Below are positions 25,700 through 37,167 of a DNA stretch of 64,000 bases, piece after piece. The number at the start of each line of letters is the position of its first letter. Position 1 is the stretch's first letter. Source of the stretch: Garcia nutans (Eukaryota; Streptophyta; Magnoliopsida; Malpighiales; Euphorbiaceae). Where the stretch lies: positions 496,001 to 560,000 of the forward strand of contig CANTUV010000078.1 in NCBI GenBank assembly GCA_947685225.1, read 5' to 3'. Both the position numbers and the translations under genes were made by a program. The notes under the pieces are model-generated. The model ran no database searches, had not been told where the DNA came from, and saw only the letters and a list, made by a program, of their open reading frames with translations.

Positions 25700-27430
25700 T
25701 TTGTGAGTATTACAATTGTGGAGGGGGAAATTGATTTTGGCTTATTTAGCAAGATATATTTACTGTTATATTAAATCTCGGTATACTATAAATAAGTTGT
25801 GTTAATATTCTTTTGAAAAATATAAAAATTGTTAAGTCCTCTCACATACACGTGAGGACATTTATGAATAGGCGATGAATATGATAAATATTTTTATTAA
25901 TTAAAAATTTATATTTTATGTAGATAATACCTCATAATTATATATATGTTTTTTTAATATATTTAGTTGTTATAATAATGGCCATCAAAATTATTTTAAT
26001 TTTTATATTACAAATTTCTCAAATGATAATAATTAAAAATAATAGTAAATTTGTATTATCTTTAATATTTTTTTTATTATTAAAATATCAAAAACATATG
26101 ATTTGTCTATGTGTTCTAAACTTGTTCCGTTGTTTGTGTAGAGAAGACAGAAGAGAATCTCCAACTCAAAGTGGCCGAAACGTATTGCTTTCAAAAACAT
26201 CCCATCTGTCTTATATATATATAAAACAGCTATAAACAGCGCAGAGGAAACAAGCAGATATGCCTGTGAAACAAGAAGCTACCTTCTTGTTATTATGCGA
26301 TTCTAATCCAAAACATTTTTTGTTTTTGCACATTATAATAATAATACGTAGACTTAGTATTTACATCTCATAACTATAATAATAATAAGAACAAAATGGG
26401 TTTTTCTTGTTTTTGCTGGACAAATTAAGAATACAAAGCGATGGAGAAGAAGCTAGAACTTTAAAAGAAATGTGATAAAAAATTTTAAAATCTTACCTCA
26501 GATTCATACTAGTGATTTTTTTAATAAAACCTTCAAACTAAGCTTAAAGATTCCTGGGTAAGAAACTCTATAATTAATTCTAAAATTAAATTAGAAATTT
26601 TAAAAAATTAACATTATAAAAATTTATACCACATTAATACTATATTAAAATTAAAAATTATTAATCAGGGCATTCCAATTCGATTAAATGGGATGACAGT
26701 TTTTCATTCCAAAACTGTAAAATCAGAATTTTGATCAAATCACACATTCCAGACTAAAGAATTGTCACTGGAATTAATTATAGATATTCTATGTTAAATA
26801 TTTAAATTTAGTATTTAGTAAGGGATAACAAATTTTTTTCCACTAAAAAAATGTAAAATCACTACACATTTGGCTTTTTGTGAACGAATTTTATGATCTT
26901 CCGCCATATTTTCTTTATTTTCTCCCTCTTGTTGTTCCAAATTTCACCACTAACGGTCTCTTTTTATTCTCATTATATTATTCATATATAATTACCATCT
27001 TATAAATTTATTAATCTATCAATAAAACATCTTATATATATATAAATTAAACTAATCATATATATACACATGCATATTTCTAAATTTTGCTAATTATATA
27101 TAAAAAAATAAAATAAAAAATTATTAAATTATAAATATAATCTTTTAATAAATAGTTGAAGCAAAAAATCATCACATAAGATTAGAAGTAAAAAATTTTA
27201 AACTTGTATTCTTTCTCAATTTTCATTATTTTTTTATTAAACTTTTAATTTTTTTTATAATCTTTTGACTAATTGAATGTGTTTAAATTAATTTAGTTGA
27301 AGAGGTTATCTCTTTTTTAATTTCTTTTTTCTTTCTCCTTTTTGTATTTGAAGAATATCATTTTTTTTAAAAGAAAAATAATACATGAGGATAAAATAAT
27401 TTATTAGAATTTATTTTTTTTCTTTTTGCA
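25700..27430. other. AT-rich DNA between AHSA1-like and MYB-CC genes
   Basis: This is the first part of unit 1 after the aligned block. A stretch of roughly 110 bp near 25700-25800 is absent from unit 2. A plus-strand frame at 25978-26235 has no recognisable homology. Nothing else supportable seen; it lacks the START fragment and Stowaway element found in unit 2. Confidence 0.5.
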
Positions 27431-27574
27431 TAAGTTAAAAAATAGGGGTAATTAAAAATTTTGAGGGGGTAAATAAAATATTTTATAATTTTTAATAATT
27501 ATATATATATAAATATATGTATATATAATTTTTTTTAAAAAAAAGAGAAGGGGGCAATATGTAACTTCGCCCCT
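27430..27574 (-). mobile_element. hAT-like terminal sequence
   Basis: The plus strand ends with 'aacttcgcccctg' at 27574; read on the minus strand this is 'caggggcgaagtt', a hAT-type terminus (CAGGGGCG...). It matches the terminus at 34252 ('caggggcgaagtc') in opposite orientation. The other end of this copy was not located. Confidence 0.5.
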
Positions 27575-27992
27575 GCAAAGAGACCTCTTATGCTCCTCCA
27601 TCATCATCATATAATTCTTCATACCCTTCAAGGTGATTCTCTCTCTCATCTAACTGTTCAATTGATTTGGTTTTGTTTTTGAATGATTATAAGAATATTC
27701 ATGTTAATTCTGTATTTTTTCTTCTTCTAATGTCTGCAGTATATACAGCACAAAGTGAATTCATGAGTTTTGTTGATGTTTATTTTTGTCAATTGTACAT
27801 TTTTATCAATAAACTTTTAGTTTAATGCTACAATTGAATAGAGGGAAGGTCTTATATGCTTGTTGATTATGCTTAAACATAAGACTTGTGGCTTTATTTG
27901 TAAGTAAATTATTTTGCAAATACTGACTATCTGCTTTGGTTTTTCTTTGACAGTGTTAATGAAAGGTTGAGCCTTTCAGCTGAAGTGGTAGT

Positions 27993-29241
27993 ATGAATAT
28001 CCATAGTTTTATTTCCTTGAATACAAGGGAAAATCCACAAAAGGTATTGCCAATGCCAACCCATTGTACTGAACTCTCCCCCTATTTTTCCACAACGAAC
28101 ACTGACCCAGTAGGCTTTTATTCATTAATATCAAAACCCTTCAATTCCTTCACACAACTGCCAAATTATTCTGCTTCTCCTACTTCTCATAGCACCATGT
28201 TTTTAACAAATTTACATTCATCATCTATGATAGCTTATGAGACTCAACAGCCGCTTGGAGTCTCACCTTTGCTTTCACACCCATACCCACACCCATCAAC
28301 TAGAGCTAGTGAGTGTATCATTCCTGCCATTGACTCTCCTGACTCCTCATTTCTTCTGGGAGGAGAGTTAACAAATGAGCCTGATATTGATAATTTGAAT
28401 GCCTTGTTAGGCTTGCTTGATATTCCAATAGAAAGTTGTGTTCAAAGCTTTCAAGCTGGTTCGAATCATGCAAAAGAGAATTTGACATTGACAGAGAAGA
28501 TGAGACTAGAATATCTTTCCAGAGAGCTTGAGATTGCTATTGATGATGATGATACAGAGAATCCCACACTGCCAGTGAGTACCCTTTTGGATAGATAGTT
28601 ATTTGAAATTATAGTATGTTCAGATATGGAATCATATTTTATTTTTCTTTTATGATTTTATACTCAAATAAACATTTATTCTTAATATTGGAGAATGATG
28701 TTAATACATGCAGCTTAAGTGATTAATGTGTATTTATTCTCAAATACACATTTATACTCAAATACACATTTATTCTTAATATTGGAGAACGATGTTAATA
28801 CATGCAGCTTACTTGATTAGATCTGTTGAATATTTAGGAAATATATGGAGTGCCTAACAGTTCATCAAAAAAAATATCTGTTATCGACTTGGATTGCAAC
28901 AAAATCAATGGAGTTCCTGAGGCTGAGACTTCAAATAAGCAAAGAATAAAATGGACAACTGAACTCCATGACCTGTTTTTAGATGCAGTTAACAGCCTTG
29001 GTGGCCCTGAAAGTGAGTCCAAGATCTTTGACTAACCAAGAAAATTTTGATCTTTTTTCTTTTACACTTCATAATTTTCATTATTAATCACAGATGCAAC
29101 TCCAAAGAAGATATTGGGAGTTATGAATGTTAAAGGCTTAAACATATACCATGTCAAAAGCCACTTGCAGGTAAGTTCTACTCACAAGGTGTACTTTTAT
29201 TCTGTCAATGTATACACCTGCATAAAAAAATTTTAACTGGA

Positions 29242-29277
<36 letters not shown>

Positions 29278-30159
29278 GCACAATTTACAGAAATATCGGC
29301 TTGCCAAGAATTTTCCAGAGTTGAAGCATGGTAAATCACCTCATTCTTTGCTAAAAAAACAAGTCTATGTAATGCAGGAATACAAAGAAATTCTTAACTC
29401 TTTTCATGCTTTAAATTTTGCATATCAGAAAAAGAGGAATTGAATTCTGCAGAAAACAAAGCTGCTGCTTCGAACAATGATGATAATGCGCCTATCAAGA
29501 AGTTAATATCTTTTCTAATTTGTCCTTTATTTTCTACGAACTTCACAAAATCTTCTATTCATCTTTGCTTTTACAGTGATATGCACATAACAGAGGCTCT
29601 GCATATGCAAATTCAAGTTCAAAAGTTGCTGCACGAACAACTTAAGGTGCCTATACTGCTTTGTCATTTTCGGAAAATTTTCTTTCTTTTTTAGCAGAAG
29701 CCATTTACTCGATCAAAGTTGGTGTTTAATATGATAACTTTGAAGGATTTGGTCGATTATGCAAAAAATGTTGGAAAGCCATCCAATCATGTAAAATTTG
29801 TAGTCTTTTCCATTTTTCTTTTATTTTGCCGTTGCATCTTTATCGATTCTAATAGTATCCATAAGAGCCACTGCTCTATATATGGTGATTCTTATACTAG
29901 TTTTCGTTTGGATTATGATTTTATGCAGGCACAAAGAGAGTTGCAGCTACGAATTGAAAAGAATGGAGAGATGTTGAGAAAGTTAATGGAAGAACAACAT
30001 AATGCAATTCTTAATCATGATCATGATCATGATCTTTCCAAGTCAAATTCTGCTGCTAATGCTTCTTCAACTTGGCAAGTGGAGGTTACAAATGACTGCT
30101 CTTCGTCTCATGAAGCTACCAAATCTAAGGCCAAATGTCATAAAAGGCTTCGAGGTTAA
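27993..30159 (+). CDS. MYB-CC (PHR1-like, GARP) transcription factor, intact copy
   Basis: Seven coding exons join in phase to about 415 aa: 27993-28574, 28838-29012, 29094-29170, 29291-29330, 29429-29501, 29577-29646, 29929-30159. The GARP-type MYB domain is at about 230-285 (KQRIKWTTELHDLFLDAVN, GLNIYHVKSHLQKYR). The MYB-CC coiled coil is at about 318-360 (DMHITEALHMQIQVQKLLHE, AQRELQLRIEKNGEMLRKL). The N-terminal half is Ser/Thr/Pro-rich, and a His-Asp repeat follows the coiled coil. Such proteins bind P1BS-like DNA sites as dimers; several act in phosphate-starvation responses. The PHL6-like branch is suggested by neighbourhood only. A leader intron probably ends at the 'gacag' near 27952. 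No disabling change found. Confidence 0.92.
28672..28816. repeat. Small tandem duplication in MYB-CC intron 1
   Basis: 'ttcttaatattggagaa' followed by 'gatgttaatacatgcagctta' occurs at about 28679-28716 and again at about 28771-28811. The pseudogene copy has it once, so this duplication is specific to unit 1. Confidence 0.75.
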
Positions 30160-30903
30160 AGTAATTTAGAGCAACTTCCATTGAAAGTCTAAGTTTATAG
30201 TAATGAAGATGATTGAAAGACCTTTATTGTCTCCTGTGTATTCCTTGTGTATATCCTGTGACAATATTGGACTCTGAATTACTCATAAACATATAGAATT
30301 AATTCTAAAATCGTATCAATAAATTTAAAAATTAATTCCACACATAAACGATGTCATAATATTAGCTTAAACATTCAAAATTTAGTGAGTTTTGAAATTA
30401 GTTACCTGTTAAATTCCAAATCAAATACATTCTCCAGCCAATGTAACTTGCTTTTCTTGGTTTTCTTTAGTATCTAGAGAAACGCTGATAAACAATTGGG
30501 ACCAAAATGTTTTCATTTTTAACATTTGGGACCAAAATGGAAATTTGATATGAACTTTTACCATTGCATTTGGATTTGGTAATATGGAATATGAAATACT
30601 TGGGAGTTTTATTTGAGTTTTTTTTAGCTAAAGTCTAGCTTCCTGCAAGATTTTGCCATAACTAACATTTTACTATATTATAAATTTTTACAATTTAAAA
30701 GCTTCAGAAATGGATGTTAGTTCAGTTTTAAGGATTCCTTCTTAGTATTTGTAATTTAACACTTGTAAAAACATAAAATCATAAAAAATATATATCAAAG
30801 GAGAACAATTATTATGCTACAGAAAAATAATAAATGACTGTACAAAAATATATGGTAAAATATTTTAAAAATCAACTGCATTAATATTCTCTTAAAAAAT
30901 TTA

Positions 30904-31150
30904 CTCGGTCCGTTTCCTTTTAAGTGTCCATTTTCATTATTTCAACAAATTAAGAAAATATTTATTAGCATTGTTTTTTACTCAAATAACATTTAACAAA
31001 TAACTTTAATGTGTTTAATAAGCAATTAGTCAAATCTTAATAAGTAAGGATAATATTAAAATAAAATGAATAATTATATCTTATTTTTCTAAATGTAAAC
31101 TTATTTAAGAAAAAAAAAATTCTTAAATGGACACTTAAAAAAAAATGTAG
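30904..31150. mobile_element. Stowaway-type MITE (Tc1/mariner)
   Basis: The left end 'ctcggtccgtttccttttaa' followed by 'gtgtccatttt' faces a right end whose complement carries 'ttttaagtgtccattt'. The element of about 247 bp is flanked by TA on both sides (30902-30903 and 31151-31152), the Tc1/mariner target. It has no coding capacity. Unit 1 lacks it at the matching place, so it arrived after the duplication or was lost there. Confidence 0.75.
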
Positions 31151-31152
31151 TA

Positions 31153-32603
31153 AGTAATTGCCGATCAAAATTATTGTGGCAATTAACGTAGATATGTTGC
31201 TTAATCTAAAGAACCATTCTTTAGCTTAATTTGTCGTGCAAATTTAAATTCTTCATGGCCTATTGTGAATGATTTAGATTATGAAGCATACAGAGTGCCA
31301 AGATATTATTTTTGTTATTGGGGTGGAGAGTGCCCAAGTTGAAGAAATTATCCTTCCGACTCTGTTCTGGATGACTCGCCCTGCCTGCTATTATTCCGTC
31401 GATGATGTTGAGTTCACAAAAACACCACATTGTACCGGATCCACTCGGGCCAAACGAGAGGCTGCTAATGACTGGTTTAAGTGCTTTCTTGGGCGATGAT
31501 CTTGATGACCTTCTTGTTGATTGCCCATGCTGCTAATTCTGATTTAATCAAGACTTACATAATATATATATTATATAGCGTTAAATTTCAATTATTAACT
31601 AGTTTTAGTGTTTCATTCCACCGCATACACATGGTTTTTAGCTGTGGTTGTGCTGCTGTAATCTAAATACAGTATGAGCTATCGTACTTTACAGACGCTT
31701 AAAAAGTCAAGCATGTAGACAATATAATCTCTTCTCACAAATTGCAACTGTAGCCAGTTGAATTTCAACGAATACATTCTTCCCATATGCAGTAGTAAAT
31801 TGTAAATCAATGCATGCTATGAAACTTGGAAAACGTCAAACATATCCTACGCAATAAAAAGGTCGAGAAAATCGACTCAGGGGGCCACTGTTCAGCCGCG
31901 AGACAAGAACTAGCATTTTGAATTGGTAAAATTCAGACAGTTGACATTGTAATTTTTTTCCTTGAGAGAGAATAAAAGCTAACTTTGAATTTGATTTCAT
32001 GTACATATTGGATCGGAGGTGTCAGCTTCCTGAAATACCCACCAAATTCCTATGCTTGGCCGTTGAGGAATCATACCAAAATGATCAAATTCCCCAGCTA
32101 ACAAGTGGGGAGCAAATATACATGCTTGATTATTTGCCCAACTCAACTCATAAACTAACTTGCCATATTATCAACAAAATAGCTACTTCAATTTAATTCA
32201 CCTCGTCTTGACATTCATACATCACATTCAATCAAAATTTTGCAGTCTTTAAGTAACAATGCTGGATTTCCGTTTCTTGAAATCATTGTGCCAAAAGGAA
32301 AAGAAATATGAATTACTATATTAAGAAGAACATAAATGACGAAAAGAACCTGAATCTTTCTGTTATTTATGCAGACTGAGATTCTTTGGTGACATGCTAA
32401 ATATTACGAATACAGCTATATGATCATTTTCTCTTTCTGATCAGAAGCTGCACCACACCTCAAGCATAAGGAAAAATGAATACAAAAGATCTTATCCATT
32501 TCAAAAGGGTTAAGAGATCCATCATCCAATCATTTCTCAATTCACTGCTATCACAATTAATTACGGCTGTCATCTCAGGTATCATGCAAAAAAGACTTCC
32601 GAA
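31153..32603. other. Unassigned DNA in unit 2 and START 3' region
   Basis: 31281-31550 is open on both strands for 70-80 codons and is less AT-rich than its surroundings, but no product is recognised in either reading. 31560-32400 shows nothing supportable. About 32400-32603 lies directly downstream of the START remnant's stop and is probably its old 3' untranslated region. Confidence 0.45.
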
Positions 32604-34251
32604 TCACAACCTTCTTCCAATTTTTGCAAATCTTCTAGCTACTCCAAAAATAACGGCCTTAGTCAACAGCCCCCTGTCAAGTGTACAAGCAAGAGCAATA
32701 GCCCCACCAATCACTAGCATTCTAGGTATGTTTCCTCCTTGTTTCTTGGATGAATCCTGGATTTCAACCTCTGATGAACAACTAGTATTGCTCTCTAAAG
32801 ATCTAAGGTAATCTGTGCTCACTTTGGTGTTGACCTGAGCCATGAAAGCACAACGTGAAAGTGGGTCTCCAGCTGCCCTGCACTTCTGATATGCACGTAG
32901 ACCAGGTTCAATCTTCTTCACAGCTCCCCACAAACCCTGCTTGACTCCAAGCTTTTCAATTTCCCAAGGAATACCCATATGTTCATGATGGAACAGTAGC
33001 ACCTCACATGCAGCCAGCTGGTCATCCCCCCTTTTTGATTCAACTGGTTCACAACCAAGAGATACACATCTTAATCACAATGCACTAAATATTCAGCTGT
33101 TATGAAAGAACAGATGCATGAAAATAATTGAAAAACAAAAAATACTTGCACGAATGCACCAGCTTGAATAATACAAATCAACACATCTTGGTTTGTTGCG
33201 CCTTGGCACAGATGAGCAAGGAACTCCCTGAAACACGTAAAACAGACTTAACAAGCTATTTCATTGAGTGAATAAAACTAAAATCTTGTCCTGATAAAAC
33301 ACCACCACCCTGTATGAAAAGGAATTCCCACAACATTGGGAATAAAATTTCAACTCATGCCAACATAACAAGCGCCCTTCTACCTTCATTATAAGAACAT
33401 TTAACTGGTGATTAGCAAATAGACTGAATTAAGCACAATCCAAGTGTCTTGAGCTTAACTGGTTAACAAATACTAAGCCGTTCAATAATAAGCTGCTGCT
33501 GCTGTTCTAGGAACACATCAACTAGAATAGCATAAACTAAAATACTTGCAACTAATACTTCAAAAAGTCTTAACATATATATCACACCAACATAAACTAA
33601 ACCTTAATCAATAGAATAGAACAACTCATCACATGCTTCCAAATCCAATTACAATTGAAAAAAGGCCATAAGACAAACAAAACAAAAAGAGATGAGAGAC
33701 TGTAAAGCCAATTCATCTTTCTCATACCTTTGTAACACAGTAATACAGCCGACCTGATTCCCCAATTCTACGGCCTATTATGCATTCTCTGTCACTGCAA
33801 AAGAAGGGAAATTGTACCAATAAAAACTTAATCTTAGCACACATATTTAACAGAGAGAAGTATTCCATAAATAACATAATCTCTGTCGCTGCAAAAAGGA
33901 GATGTGATAAAACAATTTCCCACCTCGCGTACCCAGAGAGCCATCATGGTTCCTGTGGCGGAGCACTCCTCCAAAGTTATAGCATGTACAAGCATGTCAT
34001 CCCACTTCAACCGGAATTCATCATCCCAAAAGAAGTCCCTCACCATTTCAGGAGTGGCATCTTCAAAAATAGTGCTGTTACGATATTGCGGGGGACCAGT
34101 CTAGCAAAATCAATAAAATAATCTGATTAATGAAATGAACTACACAACTGCAGAATTTTAAACTGAAAATAGAAGTGGTGTTTGACATAAGGAAACCAAC
34201 CTCAGGATCCCTCCGCCACGCTTTATGGCCCATAGTTGGGGTAGAATGATC
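32604..34251 (-). pseudogene. START-domain lipid-transfer protein gene, 5'-truncated
   Basis: Five exons read leftwards: 34251-34201 (STPTMGHKAWRRDPE), 34100-33924 (TGPPQYRNSTIFEDATPEMV, FFWDDEFRLKWDDMLVHA), 33811-33728 (FPFFCSDRECIIGRRIGESG), 33227-33146 (GVPCSSVPRRNKPRCVDLYY), 33043-32604 (VLLFHHEHMGIPWEIEKLGV, GLWGAVKKIEPGLRAYQKCR, and a C-terminal hydrophobic helix near GGAIALACTLDRGLLTKAV). This is the C-terminal two thirds of a plant START protein of the CP5/At3g13062 type, which binds sterols or lipids in a hot-dog-like cavity. The 5' exons are missing: sequence switches to a hAT-like end at 34252. The acceptor before the third exon reads AA instead of AG (33813-33812). The surviving frame is otherwise open, so decay is recent or partial. 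Confidence 0.8.
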
Positions 34252-34487
34252 CAGGGGCGAAGTCAGAATTTATAGAGACGGGTAAAAAAATTCTCTTAAA
34301 ATTTTAATTTTTTAATTTTTTAGTTTTTTAATTTTTATTTTATTTCTTGATGTATTATTTATATATAATTTTTATTTTATAAATTTGTTAATTTATTAAT
34401 AGATCATATTTATCTATTAAAAAATAATTAAATTAATTTAAAAAATATTAATATATTTATGTATATATATTTTTAGATTTATCTGAT
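34252..34487 (+). mobile_element. hAT-like terminus adjoining the START break
   Basis: It begins with 'caggggcgaagtcagaat' right where START coding homology stops and runs through AT-rich sequence to the start of the MYB-CC duplicate at about 34490. The opening matches the reversed terminus at 27574. No transposase seen; probably one end of a non-autonomous element whose other end has been lost or lies elsewhere. Confidence 0.5.
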
Positions 34488-34744
34488 GATATATACAACA
34501 GAAAGTGAATTCATGAGTGTTGTTTGATGTTTGTTTATGTCAATTTTACATTTTTATCAATACCCTTTTAGTTTAATGCTACAATTGAATAGAGGGAAGG
34601 TCTTATATGCTTGTTGATTATGCTTAAACATAAGACTTGTGGCTTTATTTGTAAATAAATAATTTTGCAAATACTGACGATCTCCTTTGGTTTTTCTTTG
34701 ACGGTGTTGATGAAAGGTTGAGCCTTTTCAGCTGAAGTGGTAGT

Positions 34745-36985
34745 ATGAATATCCGTAGTTTTATTTCCTTGAATACGAGGGAAAATCCACAAAGGGTATT
34801 GCCAATGCCAACCCATTGTACTGAACTCTCCCCCTATTTTTCCATAACAAACACAGACCCGGTAGGCTTTTATTCATTAATATCAAAACCATTCAATTCC
34901 TTCACACAACTGCCAAATTATTCTGTTTCTCCTACTTCTCATAGCACCATGTTTTTAACAAATTTACACTCGTCATCTATGATAGCTTATGAGACTCAAC
35001 AGCCACTTGGAGTCTCACTTTTGCTTTCACACCCACACCCACACCCACACCCATCAACTAGAACTAGTGAGTGTATCATTCCTGCTATTGACTTTCCTGA
35101 CTCCTCATTTCTTCTGGGAGGAGAGTTAACAAATGAGCCTGATATTGATAATTTGAATGCCTTGTTAGACTTGCTTGATATTCCACTAGAAAGTTGTGTT
35201 CGAAGCTTTCAAGCTGGTTCGAATCATGCAAAAGAGAATTTGACATTGACAGAGAAGATGAAACTGGAATGTCTTCGAGAGAGCTTGAGATTGCTATTGA
35301 TGATGATGATACTGAAAATCCCACACTGCCAGTGAGTACCCTTTTGGTAGTTATAGTATGTTCAGATATGGAATCATATTTTATTTTTTCTTTTATGATT
35401 TTATAGGAAGTGGAGCCTTGGCGCAACGATAAGCATTGTCGCCGTGTGACCTGGGGTCAAGGGTTCGAGTCGTGGACGTGGTCTTTTGTAATTACAAGGG
35501 AATGCGGCGTATAAAGATCCAATGAGTCTGATCTTTTTCCGGATCCCGCGCATAGTGGAAGCGTTTGTGCACTGGGCTGCCCTTTTATGATTTTAGACTC
35601 AAAAGACTTTTATTCTTAACATTGGAGAATGATGTTAATACATGTAGCTTAAATGATTAGATCTGTTGAATATTTAGGAAATATTTGGAGTGCCTAATGC
35701 TTCATCAAAAAAAAATCTGTTATCGACTTGGATTGCAACAAAATCAATGGAGTTCCTGAGGCTGAGACTTCAAATAAGCAAAGAATAAGATGAACAACTG
35801 AACTCCATGACCTGTTTTTAGATGCAGTTAACAGCCTTGGTGGCCCTGAAAGTGAGTCCAAGATCTTTGACTAGCCAAGAAAATTTTAATCTTTTTTTTT
35901 ACACTTCATAATTTTCATTATTAATCATAGATGCAACTCCAAAGAAGATATTGGGAGTTATGAATGTTAAGGGCTTAAATATATACCATGTCAAAAGCCA
36001 CTTGCAGGTAAGTTCTACTCACAAGATGTACTTTTATTCTGTCAATGTATACACCTGCATAAAAAATTGTTAATGGAGAATATATATATATATATATATA
36101 TGCACAATTTGCAGAAATATCGGCTCGCCAAGAATTTGCCACAGCTGAAACATGGTAAATCACCTTATTCTTTACTAAAAGAACAAGTCTGTAATGCAGG
36201 AATACAAAGAAAGTCCTAACTCTTTTCATGCTTTAAATTTTGCATATCAGAAGACAAAAAGGAATTGAATTCTGAGGAAAGCAGAGCTGCTTCTTCGAAC
36301 AATGATGATAATGCGCCTATCAAGAGGTTAATTATCAGTATCTTTTCTAATTTGTCCTTTATTTTCTACAAACTTCACAAAATTTTGAATTCATCTTTGC
36401 TTGTACAGTGATATGCACATAACAGAGGCTCTGCATATGCAAATTCAAGTTCAAAAGTTGCTACACAAGCAACTTAAGGTGCCGATTCTGCTTTATCATT
36501 TTCTGAGAATTTTATTTTTCTTTTTAGCAGAAGCCATTTACTCAATCTAAGTTGGTGTTTAATATGATAACTTTGAAGGATTTGGTCGATTATGTAAAAC
36601 ATGTTGAAAAGCCATCCAATCACGTAAAATTTGTTGTCTTGTCCATTTTCTTTTATTATGTCGTTGCATCTTTATTTATTCTAATAATATCCATAACATC
36701 AACTGCTCCATATATGGTGATTCTTACACTGGTTTTCGTTTGGATTATGATTTTGTGCAGGCACAAAGAGAGTTGCACCTACGAATTGAAAAGAGTGGAG
36801 ACATGTTGAGAAAGTTAATGGAAGAACAACATAATGCAATTCTTAATCATGATCATGATCTTTCCAAGTCAAATTCTGCTGCTAATGTGTCTTCAACTTG
36901 GCAAGTGGAGGTTACAAATGACTGCTCTTCATCTCATGAAGCTACCAAATCTAAGGCCAAATGTCATAAAAGGCTCCGAGGTTAA
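34745..36985 (+). pseudogene. MYB-CC transcription factor, pseudogene copy
   Basis: This copy is very similar to the intact gene at 27993-30159 in exons and introns, with three disabling changes. A 1-base loss near 35275 in exon 1 shifts 'CLRESLRLLLMM' out of frame. A second 1-base loss lies just after the A-run near 35707-35715 in exon 2. The first MYB Trp codon is TGA at 35791-35793 (IK[W]TTEL in the intact copy). A SINE sits in intron 1. Exons 3-7 remain open (SHLQKYRLAKN; LHKQLK instead of LHEQLK; stop at 36983-36985). A truncated protein from exon 1 would lack the DNA-binding domain. If transcribed it could only be regulatory RNA; no evidence for that. Confidence 0.92.
35404..35582 (+). 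mobile_element. Au-like SINE with 13-bp target duplication
   Basis: It has a head 'tggagccttggcgcaacg' (A-box region), a B-box 'gggttcgagtc', and a tail 'ccggatcccgcgcatagtgg' ending 'gtgcactgggctgccc', the Au-SINE plan. It is flanked by 'ttttatgatttta' at 35391-35403 and 35583-35595. The intact paralogue has the single unfilled site at 28648-28660. It is therefore a precise retroposition into intron 1 of the pseudogene copy after the duplication. Confidence 0.95.
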
Positions 36986-37167
36986 AGTAATTTAGAGCAA
37001 CTTCCATTGAAATTTTACCCAGTATATAATAATGAAGATGATTGAAAGACCTTTATTGTCTCCTATGTATTCCTTTGTGTATATCCTGTGATAATAATGA
37101 AGTGAGTTTTGAAATCATTTACCTATTAAATTCCAAATCAAATACGCTCTCCAGCCAATATAACTTC

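Larger units (their letters stand above)
25316..30445 (+). repeat. Tandem duplication, unit 1 (with intact MYB-CC gene)
   Basis: The sequence from 'cttttcttggtttcctttag' (about 25320) to 'ccagccaatgtaactt' (30445) is repeated directly as the next unit. Both the first 370 bp (25316-25690 against 30446-30880) and the MYB-CC part (27739-30444 against 34490-37167) align in order and orientation. The end of unit 1 touches the start of unit 2, which defines a direct tandem duplication. Units differ by later insertions and losses between these blocks. Confidence 0.85.
30446..37167 (+). repeat. Tandem duplication, unit 2 (with pseudogene MYB-CC copy)
   Basis: This second unit starts with the 30446-30880 block (copy of the AHSA1-like 3' flank at 25316) and ends at 'ccagccaatataactt' near 37167. 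It is longer than unit 1 because it contains a Stowaway MITE, the START-gene remnant and a SINE. Alternatively the START remnant was lost from unit 1. Confidence 0.85.

Noticed and set aside
35404..35480. tRNA gene
   Set aside because: A and B box similarity is from the tRNA-derived head of an Au-like SINE; no cloverleaf and a SINE tail follows.
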